From an uncultured Lachnospiraceae bacterium (GTDB lineage: Bacteria > Bacillota > Clostridia > Lachnospirales > Lachnospiraceae): a stretch of DNA of 18,145 nt. Below the pieces are notes generated by a model. The model was given only the letters and a program-made list of their open reading frames with translations. It made no database searches and was not told the origin of the DNA. Each line of letters opens with the position of its first letter. Position 1 is the first letter of the stretch. The position numbers and the translations under genes are program-made. Below, piece by piece: positions 6,634-14,558 of the stretch. The DNA lies in contig CADBUD010000198.1 of the NCBI GenBank assembly GCA_902797785.1, forward strand, positions 1 through 18,145. Reading direction: 5' to 3'.

Positions 6634-8361
6634 ATGGAAAATCAAAAGCTGGATTCTGCTTTAAATATGTTTTTTTCTTTATCAGAAACGGAACAGAAAA
6701 GCTGGGAAGCTTCATTTGCGGGGCTGGAAGAGGGGATTTTTGAAGTGATTCTAAGGTATCATGGAGATATCAGACAGTATCGGGAGGAATACCGGCAGAT
6801 TGCGGAATTATTGGCAGATTATGCTATTGTCTGGATTCCGGCAGAAAATCTGGAGCGTTTTTCACAGCATCCGGAAGTGGAATATGTGGAGAAACCAAAA
6901 GAATTGTCGTTTTCTGTGGATCATGGAAGGCGGGCATCCTGTATGTTAGATACGGGTTCTGGAAATGTATCCGGCAGCGGAGCCGGTGTATTTGTTGGCA
7001 TTGTGGATTCTGGAATAGACTTTTCCCACGGGGATTTTCGGAATGCGGATGGCAGCAGCCGGATCTTCGCCTTGTGGGATCAAAGTGCAAGATATTTGGA
7101 TTACGACGAGGGCGGAGAGGAAGAAATCCAAAGATATGGAGTAGGAAGACTGTATCGAAGGGAGAAAATCACAGAGGCACTTTTACAGCCGGATCGGCAA
7201 AAAAGGCAGAGCATCGTCCCGGAATTGGATTTGAGTGGACATGGAACTGCAGTTGCCGGAATTGCGGCGGGAAATGGGAGAGAATCCGGAGGACGATATC
7301 GGGGCGTGGCGCCCGAAAGTTCTCTCTTGGTGGTGAAGCTGCGCGCAGGGAGGAGCGAAGGTTTTTCAAATACAGGCAGTCTGATGATGGGCGTCGATTT
7401 TTGCATTCGGATGGCGAGGGAGAATCGGATTCCTCTGGCATTGAATCTTAGTTTGGGGACAACATTTGGGGCACATAATGGAATGTCGCTGCTGGAACGA
7501 TATCTGGATGATGTTTCATTGATTGGGCGGAATGTGATCTGTATTGGTACCGGAAATGAGGGGAATACCTCAGGACACGCAGAAATCCGTCTGATGGAGG
7601 AACGGGAAGAACGGATTGAGCTTTCTGTCTCCGCGTTTGAGCAGGAAATCGTGCTTCAAATCTGGCAGTACTATCCGGATGTTTTTTTTCTGGGGCTGAT
7701 TTCCCCGTCAGGAAAACAAAGTGAACCATTCGTGGATGAGAATCGCATCTTAACCTTCGGGAGCAGCCGGGTATCCGTGTTTTTTGGGGAACCGGGTCCC
7801 TATAGTCCCTACCGGGAGATTCTTCTGCACTTTTATGGGGTGGGATCGGATATAGAACGGGGAATCTGGCAGCTGGTCTTTGTTCCTGGGAGGATTGTTC
7901 TGGGGAGGGTGGAGCTTTGGCTTCCTTCCGAGGCGTCACTAAATTATGGAACACAGTTTCTTCGCCCGTCTGTAGATACGACGCTTACGATTCCTTCGAC
8001 GGCGATGCGCGCAATCAGCGTGGCGGCATATGATCCGGTGACGCTGCGGTATGCGGACTTTTCCGGACGAGGTTTTCCCTGGGCCAATGTCACATTGAAA
8101 CCGGATCTTTCAGCACCTGGTGTGGGAATTGTGGCGCCAGCGAGAAATGGAGGGTATGACAGGTTCAGCGGAACATCATTTTCGACACCATTTGTGACTG
8201 GAGCTGCGGCACTTTTAATGGAGGAAGGAATCGTGAAGGGAAAGGATCCCTATTTATATGGAGAAAAGGTAAAGGCAGTCCTGACAAAACGGGCGGTGCG
8301 GCTTCCATTTCAGGAAAACGTTCCAGACGCCAGAGCAGGGTGGGGAGCGCTGTGCCTGTAG
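6634..8361 (+). CDS. Csp-like subtilisin-family (S8) serine protease
   Basis: A 575-aa peptidase counted from the ATG at 6634. That ATG is preceded by AGAGG at eight bases and is preferred over the in-frame TTG at 6604, which abuts a TATAAT. Residues about 20-100 look like a subtilase prodomain. The catalytic triad is intact: D125 in GIVDSGID, H203 in SGHGTAVAG, S515 in GTSFSTP, with oxyanion N308 in GTGNEG. About 125 residues (315-440) rich in beta strands are inserted between the Asn and Ser motifs, like the jelly-roll insert of clostridial Csp germination proteases. It ends in the GWG motif usual at the C-terminus of this family. No signal peptide or TM is present, so it is cytoplasmic or packaged (for example in a spore) rather than secreted by Sec. 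A role in germination is known for Csp relatives; for this gene it is only a possibility. Substrate unknown. Confidence 0.88.
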   Translation: MENQKLDSALNMFFSLSETEQKSWEASFAGLEEGIFEVILRYHGDIRQYREEYRQIAELLADYAIVWIPAENLERFSQHPEVEYVEKPKELSFSVDHGRRASCMLDTGSGNVSGSGAGVFVGIVDSGIDFSHGDFRNADGSSRIFALWDQSARYLDYDEGGEEEIQRYGVGRLYRREKITEALLQPDRQKRQSIVPELDLSGHGTAVAGIAAGNGRESGGRYRGVAPESSLLVVKLRAGRSEGFSNTGSLMMGVDFCIRMARENRIPLALNLSLGTTFGAHNGMSLLERYLDDVSLIGRNVICIGTGNEGNTSGHAEIRLMEEREERIELSVSAFEQEIVLQIWQYYPDVFFLGLISPSGKQSEPFVDENRILTFGSSRVSVFFGEPGPYSPYREILLHFYGVGSDIERGIWQLVFVPGRIVLGRVELWLPSEASLNYGTQFLRPSVDTTLTIPSTAMRAISVAAYDPVTLRYADFSGRGFPWANVTLKPDLSAPGVGIVAPARNGGYDRFSGTSFSTPFVTGAAALLMEEGIVKGKDPYLYGEKVKAVLTKRAVRLPFQENVPDARAGWGALCL

Positions 8362-8405
8362 CAGTTCACTTTTATGGGATATCGGCTTTGAATAGTAACA
8401 TTTCA

Positions 8406-8434
8406 TTGAAAAATTGACGAATTTGTGGTAATAT
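8406..8434 (+). promoter_or_regulatory. Probable sigma-A promoter for ppk1 (and downstream FIST kinase)
   Basis: TTGAAA (8406-8411) and TAATAT (8429-8434) are spaced by 17 bases, 39 bases before the ppk1 start codon. A nearby TTGACG (8414) lacks an equally good partner. The 112-base gap between the protease and ppk1 shows no terminator, so read-through from the protease is also possible. Confidence 0.55.
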
Positions 8435-8473
8435 TTTACTTAAATTATTGTGCATTTTTAAGGAGAAGGTAAG

Positions 8474-10564
8474 ATGAAGAAGAATAAATATTATATGAAT
8501 CGGGAGCTGTCATGGCTGCAGTTTAATGAGAGGGTCTTGAATGAGGCTGCGAATCCCAAGGTTCCACTGGCAGAGCGGCTGACCTTTGCATCTATTTATC
8601 AGTCAAATCTGGATGAATTTTTTATGGTACGGGTCGGGACACTGATGGTACAGATGAATTCAAAAGAAGAGATCTGTGACAATAAAACGAAGATGACGAG
8701 CCGGGAGCAAGTGGAGGCAATCTTAGAGCAGGTAAAGGAGCTGGAAAAAAAGAAGGCAAAGATCTATGAACAGATTTTAGGCGAACTTGAGCCACAGGGG
8801 ATCCGGATCATCAATTTTAACAAACTCTCCCAGATGGAGGGAGATTTTTTAGAGGAATATTTTAATGAACATATTATGCCGTTTTTGTCACCGACGATCG
8901 TAGGAAAGCAGCAGCCGTTTCCGTTCTTAGAGAATAAAAAACTGTATGCGATCGTTCTATTAGAAACAAAAAATAAAAAGCGCAGGATCGGAATCGTGCC
9001 GTGTGAGAATAGTGTATTCAAGCGATTGATCGAAATTCCGACGCGACCCGGAAATTTTATGCTCTGCGAGGAGCTGATTCTTCACTTTTTAAATAAGCTG
9101 TTCGACCGTTATACAATTCTTGAAAAGTCAGTTCTGCGGATTACGAGAAATGCGGATATTGATGCGGAGGAGGTAAAGGATGAGGATCTGGATTATCGGG
9201 ATATGATGAAAAATCTGATCCGGGAGAGGACGAGACTGAGCCCGGTCCGGCTGGAGCTGACGAGAAAAATCGATCCGGAGGCAGAAAATGAAATTGCAGG
9301 ATATTTGGGTATCGATTTAAATCACATCATTTTTGTGGAAACACCATTAGATTTGTCCTTTGTCTTTGGACTGCAGGATTATTTGCGGGATAAGACAGAA
9401 TTGTTCTATGAAAAACGGAGTCCAAGAAATCCGGTTTCTCTGAGTACAAAGGAGAGCATCATCCGCCAGATTGAAGAAAAAGACCGCCTGTTGTTCTATC
9501 CGTATGAAAGCATGAAGCCATTCTTGATGCTTTTGCATGAAGCGGCAGAGGATGAGAGCGTGGTCTCAATCAAAATGACGCTCTATCGTGTGGCGGATAA
9601 GAGCAAGATCGTGGAGGCGCTGGCAGAGGCAGCAGAAAACGGAAAAGAAGTGGTCGTTCTGGTCGAGTTAAGGGCACGGTTCGATGAGGCTAATAACATT
9701 GAGACATCGCGTCGCTTAGAAGAGGCCGGCTGCCGGATCATCTATGGACTCGGAAAATATAAGGTTCATTCCAAGCTCTGTTTAATTACAAGAAAGGTCA
9801 AAGAAGAGGGGACAGGAGAGGATATATGCTCTTATATTACCCAGATCGGAACGGGAAATTATAATGAAAAAACAGCCCGGCTCTACACGGATTTCTCTTT
9901 GATGACAGCAAGAAAAGAAATCGGGGCAGAGGCAGCGGCAGTGTTTAAAAACCTGCAGCAGGGAAAGACGATACGAAAGACAGAGCACCTTCTGGTTGCG
10001 CCAAATTGCCTGCAGAACAGGATCCTGGAGATGATTGATGAAGAGATAAAAAAGGCAGAGCAGGGAAGACCGGCGTATATCGGAATAAAGATCAATTCTC
10101 TCACGGATAAGACCATCATCAAAAAGCTGGTCAGCGCTTCCTGTCATGGGGTAAAGATTGAGATGATCATCCGGGGGATCTGCTGCATGGTGCCGGGAGT
10201 AAAGGATAAGACCGAAAATATCCGTATCATCAGTGTGGTGGGACGCTTTCTGGAGCATTCGAGGATTTATCGTTTTGGAACCGGGGAAGACGAAAAAATC
10301 TATATTTCTTCCGCGGATTTCATGACCAGAAATACGACACGGCGGGTCGAGGTCGCAGCGCCGGTTTATGATGAAGAAATCAAAGACCGGATTCGAAGGA
10401 TTTTCGATTTGATCATGAAAGACAACGAAAAGGGAAAAGAATTACGTCAGGACGGAAAGTATGTGGATCGTGAGCCGGGAATCGAATGGCTGGATTCCCA
10501 GGATTATTTTTACCGGGAGGCCTATGGGGAACTGGATGGGCAGGCACCGGTTGTAATGGAGTAA
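8474..10564 (+). CDS. ppk1: Polyphosphate kinase 1
   Basis: A 696-aa enzyme, normal length for PPK1. It reversibly transfers the gamma-phosphate of ATP to inorganic polyphosphate in the cytoplasm. The N-terminal domain has the signatures RELSWLQFNERVL (10-22) and SNLDEFFMVRVG (44-55). The C-terminal half has the two phospholipase-D-like lobes: H432 in KYKVHSKLCL matches the autophosphorylated His of the family, and H595 in RFLEHSRIYRF matches the second conserved His. Other family blocks seen are LVELRARFDEANNI, TGNYNEKTARLYTD and SSADFMTRN. Translation starts after AAGGAGAAGG. The FIST kinase gene follows 68 bases later without a terminator, so the two are probably cotranscribed, which links polyphosphate level to a signalling protein. 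No ppx or ppk2 gene is in the window. Confidence 0.96.
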   Translation: MKKNKYYMNRELSWLQFNERVLNEAANPKVPLAERLTFASIYQSNLDEFFMVRVGTLMVQMNSKEEICDNKTKMTSREQVEAILEQVKELEKKKAKIYEQILGELEPQGIRIINFNKLSQMEGDFLEEYFNEHIMPFLSPTIVGKQQPFPFLENKKLYAIVLLETKNKKRRIGIVPCENSVFKRLIEIPTRPGNFMLCEELILHFLNKLFDRYTILEKSVLRITRNADIDAEEVKDEDLDYRDMMKNLIRERTRLSPVRLELTRKIDPEAENEIAGYLGIDLNHIIFVETPLDLSFVFGLQDYLRDKTELFYEKRSPRNPVSLSTKESIIRQIEEKDRLLFYPYESMKPFLMLLHEAAEDESVVSIKMTLYRVADKSKIVEALAEAAENGKEVVVLVELRARFDEANNIETSRRLEEAGCRIIYGLGKYKVHSKLCLITRKVKEEGTGEDICSYITQIGTGNYNEKTARLYTDFSLMTARKEIGAEAAAVFKNLQQGKTIRKTEHLLVAPNCLQNRILEMIDEEIKKAEQGRPAYIGIKINSLTDKTIIKKLVSASCHGVKIEMIIRGICCMVPGVKDKTENIRIISVVGRFLEHSRIYRFGTGEDEKIYISSADFMTRNTTRRVEVAAPVYDEEIKDRIRRIFDLIMKDNEKGKELRQDGKYVDREPGIEWLDSQDYFYREAYGELDGQAPVVME

Positions 10565-10632
10565 GGCGGAAGAAGCCATGGAATCGTTTTTGACGGGGAA
10601 ATTATATTGTGAAAAGCAGATTGGAGGAGAGA

Positions 10633-13600
10633 ATGAAGCAGATTACATATCAGCTCGGGGGAAGGGAAGAGTATATTGCTATGTTGGAGGAGCTGGAAAA
10701 AGAGCTGTCAGGACAGAGCTATAAAGATGGTCTGGCCAATCTTTTGGTCTCCGGATTTTCAACGGATGAAATGGAGGCGATGCTTAAGGAAATGCATCAA
10801 AGGCTTCCGGATATGAAACATGTGGGGATTTCTGTTTTTCGCTTGGATGACAGCTTCGAAAGCCGATATCTGCGATGCAGCTTTTTTCTCTTTGAACGGT
10901 CCAGTGTCAGAGTCATTCAAAAAGATTTGGACCGGGATGAGGTAGATGAGGCAGCCGAAGAGTTCGGAAAATGCATGGACGATATGCCTCATCTGAAGGG
11001 AGTGGCATTGTTCGCATCAGGAATTACCCTAAGGATTTCCAGATTGGTAGAGATGCTTTCGAAGGGACGGGAGGAGATTCCACTGTTCGGTTCCATGGCG
11101 AACAATGCGCCGGGGGAGGATGGGCTGATTCCTTATTATTTGATTGGAAATACAATCTCCGATTTTGGCGTGGCAGCCGTGCTGTTTTCGGGAGAAGAGC
11201 TGGAGATTCAGGCAGATTATGTTTTTGGCTGGCAGCCAATCGGAAAAGAAATGGAGGTAGAAATCGGGGAAAAGGGTGATGCGGGAGATACAAGGGTCAC
11301 AAAAATCGATGGAGATACCGCAGTCGCTGTTTATGAAAAATTCCTGGGAGTAAAACCGAGCAATACCTTAGTATTTAATGTTTGCGAATTCCCAATCGTG
11401 GTAGAACGCAATGGCTGTCCGATGCCCCGGGTGCCAAATCAGTTTGGCTCGGATGGGAGCCTGTATCTGATTGGAGATGTTCGGGAAGGGGAAAAGCTGA
11501 GGTTTACCTATGGGAAAAGAGCAGAGGTTCTTAAAGCGGCCAAAGAAGGAAGCGAACGGATGAAAGAATTTGCGCCGCAGGCGATGCTGTTGATTGTTTG
11601 CGGAAACCGGATCATCTTTTTAAAAGAAGAAGAAGAGAGGGAAATCGAGTATTATAAAGAGGTTGTCCCAGAGCTTCAGATCTGTCATGGAATGTGTGAA
11701 ATCTACCGGCAGTACGGTCAGGGAGGGGTCTTGAACAGCGCCCTGGTCAGTGTGGGAATGCGTGAAGGCGGTGACTGCTGGTCAAAAGGCTATTGCGATG
11801 TGAAGTGGTTCTCGGAGGAGAAAAAAGAAAGTTCCGGAGAATTTCTTCCGTTGGAGGATCGGCTGGCTGTATTTTTGGAGGCAATGACAGAAGAGTATCA
11901 GAACATGGCATTGGAGGCAAGGATGGCAAACCAGGCCAAATCCGCCTTTTTGTCCAATATGTCCCACGAAATCCGGACGCCGATGAATGCTGTCCTCGGA
12001 CTGGATGAGCTGATCCTGCGTGAAACCAGAGAGGCAGAGACGAAAAGCTATGCGGCAGATATCTATACGGCGGGACAGACGCTGCTTTCCTTGATCAATG
12101 ATATTTTGGATTTTTCCAAGATTGAGTCAGGGAAAATGGAAATCGTACCGGTAGAATATGACATCTGCAGTATGCTGCATGATATTGCCAATATGATTCA
12201 GGTGAAAGTACAGGAAAAAGGATTGAAATTTATGATTCAGGTAGATGGCAGTCTGCCAATCCGCCTGTTCGGGGACGACATCCGAATTCGTCAGATTCTG
12301 ACCAATCTGCTGACCAATGCGGTAAAATATACTCCGTCCGGAACGGTCTGGCTCCGTGTCGGGAAGAGCGAACAGAAAACGCTTCACGTGGAAGTCGAGG
12401 ATACCGGAATTGGAATCAAAGAAGAAGACCTGCCAAAGCTGTTTGAAAAGTTCCAGCGAATCGAAGAAGAACGAAACCGGAACATCGAAGGGACAGGACT
12501 GGGAATGAGCATTACCGTTCGTCTGCTTTCCCTGATGGACAGTCATTTGGAGGTTCACAGTGTTTATGGAAAAGGTACCAGATTTTCCTTTGATCTGGCG
12601 CAGGGCATTCGAAATGAAACGCCGGTGGGAGATTTTGAAGAGAGAATCCGCCATTTGACCGATGTCTATCAGTATAAAGAATCCTTCTATGCGCCAAACG
12701 CAAAGATTTTAGTGGTGGATGACAACCGGGTGAACCGCAAGGTCTTTTGTCGCCTGCTCAAGAATACAAAGCTTCAGATTACAGAGGCGGAAAGCGGGAT
12801 GGAATGTTTAAAGCTTGCAAAAGAGCAGAAATTTGACTTGATCTTTTTGGATCACCTGATGCCGGGGATGGATGGAATTGAGACGCTCCATCATCTGAAA
12901 GAGGAAAAAGAAGGGAAAAACGCGGAAACACCGGTGCTGATTCTGACGGCCAATGCCGTAGCGGGCGCAAAGGAAGAGTATTTAAACGAGGGCTTTGATG
13001 GATTCGTTTCCAAGCCAATCGTATCTCAAAAGCTGGAGCAGGTAATACGAGAGACTCTGCCGGAACATCTTGTCAAAGCACAACTGGAAGAAAGTGAAGA
13101 AAAAGAGAAGATGGCAGACAGGGAGAAAACCTTGGACGGGGAGAAAACCTCAGACGGAGAGAAAACCTCAGACGGGGAGGAAACCTTGCCGGAAGATCTC
13201 CCGGCAATTACCGGGCTGGATTGGAATTATGCCTGGCTGCATCTTCCGGAACGCGAGCTGTTAAAGAGCAGTGTCCGGGATTTTTGTCAGACCATAAGTA
13301 TTCAGGCAGATCGCCTGGAGCAGCTCTATCGGGCACTTCCGGAAGAAGAAAGCATGTCGGAATATCGGATTTTGATTCATTCCATGAAAAGTTCGGCAGC
13401 GACCATTGGAATCATCCCGCTCGCCGGAATGGCGCAGACGCTGGAAACAGCAGCACGAGAGCAGAAAACAGAGATTTTGTCCGCTATGACGGAGATTTTT
13501 TTGCAGGAATGGAGATCTTATGAGGAAAAACTGACAGGAGTGTTCGGAACGGAAAAAAGGGAAAGTCAAAAGGAACTGGATGTCGAAGCAGTAAACGCCT

Positions 13601-13797
13601 GCCTCGAACTGCTTGAGCATGCTGTAGAGGAGCTGGATGTCGATCAGGCAGATGAAATGATGAAAAAACTGCTGGAGTTTCGTTTCCCGAAGGACGAGAA
13701 TGACACATTAGAGAAGTTGAGGGCAGCAGTTACCGGTCTGGATGAAGATCTTACGAAAAAATGGACGGCTCAGGTCAGAAACATACTGAATTTATAG
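10633..13797 (+). CDS. Soluble FIST-domain hybrid histidine kinase (FIST-HisKA-HATPase-REC-Hpt)
   Basis: A 1054-aa kinase counted from the ATG at 10633, which has GGAGGAG five bases upstream; an in-frame GTG at 10609 has a weaker site. It has no TM segment, so sensing is cytoplasmic. Residues about 25-235 match FIST N (GVALFASGITLR, LFGSMANN, DFGVAAVLFSG) and about 240-390 match FIST C. FIST is a predicted small-ligand-binding sensor domain. A short coiled linker leads to HisKA with H445 in NMSHEIRTP, HATPase with N562, DTGIGI (590-595) and GTGLGM (620-625), a receiver with D696/D697, D740, T772 and K794, and an Hpt with H916 in LIHSMKSSAATIG. The REC-Hpt linker holds an EKTSDG repeat. From HisKA onward it is strongly similar to the membrane kinase at 2920-6483 (for example an identical run around DILDFSKIESGKM), so the two are paralogues with different sensors. 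It probably shares a transcript with ppk1. Confidence 0.92.
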   Translation: MKQITYQLGGREEYIAMLEELEKELSGQSYKDGLANLLVSGFSTDEMEAMLKEMHQRLPDMKHVGISVFRLDDSFESRYLRCSFFLFERSSVRVIQKDLDRDEVDEAAEEFGKCMDDMPHLKGVALFASGITLRISRLVEMLSKGREEIPLFGSMANNAPGEDGLIPYYLIGNTISDFGVAAVLFSGEELEIQADYVFGWQPIGKEMEVEIGEKGDAGDTRVTKIDGDTAVAVYEKFLGVKPSNTLVFNVCEFPIVVERNGCPMPRVPNQFGSDGSLYLIGDVREGEKLRFTYGKRAEVLKAAKEGSERMKEFAPQAMLLIVCGNRIIFLKEEEEREIEYYKEVVPELQICHGMCEIYRQYGQGGVLNSALVSVGMREGGDCWSKGYCDVKWFSEEKKESSGEFLPLEDRLAVFLEAMTEEYQNMALEARMANQAKSAFLSNMSHEIRTPMNAVLGLDELILRETREAETKSYAADIYTAGQTLLSLINDILDFSKIESGKMEIVPVEYDICSMLHDIANMIQVKVQEKGLKFMIQVDGSLPIRLFGDDIRIRQILTNLLTNAVKYTPSGTVWLRVGKSEQKTLHVEVEDTGIGIKEEDLPKLFEKFQRIEEERNRNIEGTGLGMSITVRLLSLMDSHLEVHSVYGKGTRFSFDLAQGIRNETPVGDFEERIRHLTDVYQYKESFYAPNAKILVVDDNRVNRKVFCRLLKNTKLQITEAESGMECLKLAKEQKFDLIFLDHLMPGMDGIETLHHLKEEKEGKNAETPVLILTANAVAGAKEEYLNEGFDGFVSKPIVSQKLEQVIRETLPEHLVKAQLEESEEKEKMADREKTLDGEKTSDGEKTSDGEETLPEDLPAITGLDWNYAWLHLPERELLKSSVRDFCQTISIQADRLEQLYRALPEEESMSEYRILIHSMKSSAATIGIIPLAGMAQTLETAAREQKTEILSAMTEIFLQEWRSYEEKLTGVFGTEKRESQKELDVEAVNACLELLEHAVEELDVDQADEMMKKLLEFRFPKDENDTLEKLRAAVTGLDEDLTKKWTAQVRNILNL
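13123..13194 (+). repeat. 18-bp tandem repeat in the REC-Hpt linker of the FIST kinase
   Basis: Three clear units start at 13123, 13141 and 13159, with a decayed fourth at 13177. The unit is GAGAAAACCTCAGACGGG or close to it and encodes the charged hexapeptide EKTSDG. The period keeps the reading frame. It falls between the receiver and the Hpt, so a change in copy number would only alter the tether length. Confidence 0.85.
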
Positions 13798-13851
13798 GAA
13801 ACGAATTTCTTCGTTTCCTATTGGGGCAAATGCGAGGCGCTGAAAGCGCCT
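13794..13851. terminator. Tandem hairpins after the FIST kinase gene
   Basis: A perfect 12-bp stem (13794-13805 with 13810-13821, loop TTTC) overlaps the kinase stop codon and is followed by a second hairpin (AGGCGC 13835-13840 with GCGCCT 13846-13851, loop TGAAA). Neither has a T-run, so they may be a Rho-assisted terminator or mRNA 3'-end structure rather than an intrinsic terminator. They separate the kinase gene from the Feo promoter. Confidence 0.5.
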
Positions 13852-13881
13852 TTCCCATTGTATTTGTGTGCAAAAAAACAC

Positions 13882-13910
13882 TTGACAATAAATGAATGTT
13901 AGATTATACT
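13882..13910 (+). promoter_or_regulatory. Sigma-A promoter of the feo operon
   Basis: TTGACA (13882-13887) and TATACT (13905-13910) are spaced by exactly 17 bases, close to consensus. It lies 72 bases upstream of the first feoA start codon, and a Fur-box-like sequence begins about 12 bases after the -10 element. Confidence 0.85.
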
Positions 13911-13922
13911 AACCACAGATAT

Positions 13923-13937
13923 TGAAAATCGTTCTCA
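13923..13937 (+). promoter_or_regulatory. Fur-box-like operator in the feo leader
   Basis: TGAAAATCGTTCTCA matches the 7-1-7 Fur motif TGATAAT-N-ATTATCA at 11 of 14 paired positions. It overlaps the expected transcription start region, a standard position for repression by iron-loaded Fur. The same stretch contains an in-frame TTG upstream of feoA, which is therefore unlikely to be the translation start. Confidence 0.65.
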
Positions 13938-13981
13938 CTATCAATAAAGAACGAAATCAGAAGAAGAAAGAAGGGATACAT

Positions 13982-14191
13982 ATGCCGCTGTCTATGGCGC
14001 AGCCCGGAGTAGAGAACACGATCAAAAGGATCGGAGGAAAAGAGGAGACACGAAGGTTCCTGGAAAATTTAGGTTTCACTGTTGGCGGAACTGTGACAGT
14101 AATTTCTGAGATCAATGGAAATATTATTGTTAATGTCAAAGATTCCAGAGTGGCGATTGGAAAGGAAATGGCAAACAAGATCATCGTGTAA
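13982..14191 (+). CDS. feoA: FeoA family protein (first copy)
   Basis: A 69-aa SH3-like cytoplasmic protein that assists the FeoB ferrous-iron transporter. It starts MPLSMAQPG, typical of one of the two FeoA types found in clostridial feo operons, and contains the FeoA blocks FLENLGFTVGGTVTVISE and NIIVNVKDSRVAIGKEMANKI. The ATG at 13982 is chosen because AAGGG lies six bases upstream and the longer in-frame reading would run through the Fur box. It is the first gene of the cluster, 29 bases before the second feoA. Confidence 0.93.
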   Translation: MPLSMAQPGVENTIKRIGGKEETRRFLENLGFTVGGTVTVISEINGNIIVNVKDSRVAIGKEMANKIIV

Positions 14192-14220
14192 AAAAATGAA
14201 AAAAATAAAGGAGTAAGGCT

Positions 14221-14442
14221 ATGAAAACACTAAGAGAAGTTGCCTGCGGTGAGACCGTCAAGGTGAAAAAGCTGACAGGAGAGGGTCCGGTAAAGCGGCG
14301 GATCATGGATATGGGAATTACCAAGGGAGTTTCGATCTATGTCAGGAAAGTGGCGCCTTTGGGAGATCCGATCGAGGTGACCGTCAGGGGGTATGAGCTT
14401 TCGATTCGAAAAGCTGATGCTGAAATGATTGAGGTGGAGTAG
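14221..14442 (+). CDS. feoA: FeoA family protein (second copy)
   Basis: A 73-aa FeoA/SH3-like protein, distinct from the first copy. It has the classical core: a start like MKTLREVACGE, RRIMDMGITKGVSIYVRKVAPLGDP, and the final strand block VRGYELSIRKADAEMIEV. This type resembles the FeoA that acts on the FeoB G domain. AAGGAG lies upstream of the ATG. It is followed by a 116-base spacer before feoB that carries repeats and hairpins. Confidence 0.93.
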   Translation: MKTLREVACGETVKVKKLTGEGPVKRRIMDMGITKGVSIYVRKVAPLGDPIEVTVRGYELSIRKADAEMIEVE

Positions 14443-14456
14443 AAATTTTTTGCTCA

Positions 14457-14534
14457 TTGGTTAGATGAATCTAATCAAAACAAGCGGTATCAAATTCAAA
14501 CAAGTGATATCAAACAAGTCCTATGAAATATCAC
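14457..14534 (+). promoter_or_regulatory. Hairpin and direct/inverted repeats in the feoA-feoB spacer
   Basis: A stem TTGGTTAGA / TCTAATCAA with TGAA loop (14457-14478) is followed by two 17-base direct repeats differing at two positions (14478-14494 and 14498-14514, core ACAAG-GATATCAAA type, period 20). A GTGATAT / ATATCAC inverted repeat follows at 14504-14510 and 14528-14534. No good promoter is seen. The stretch could bind a regulator or shape the mRNA to set the feoA:feoB ratio; function is unproven. Confidence 0.45.
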
Positions 14535-14558
14535 CAAAATAGAAAAGGAGTAGAAAAA

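Noticed and set aside
10609..10632. GTG start for the FIST kinase
   Set aside because: The ATG at 10633 has a clear GGAGGAG at five bases; the GTG has only a weak GGGGAA upstream. Not excluded, but less likely.
13796..13857. Third copy of the MITE-like element after the FIST kinase gene
   Set aside because: There is a GGGGCAAA word and a TGAAA-loop GC stem reminiscent of it, but no matching inverted ends or flanking duplication; similarity is too short to call.
13911..13981. Riboswitch in the feo leader
   Set aside because: The leader is only about 65 bases, without the stems of a known metal riboswitch; the promoter and Fur box explain the region.
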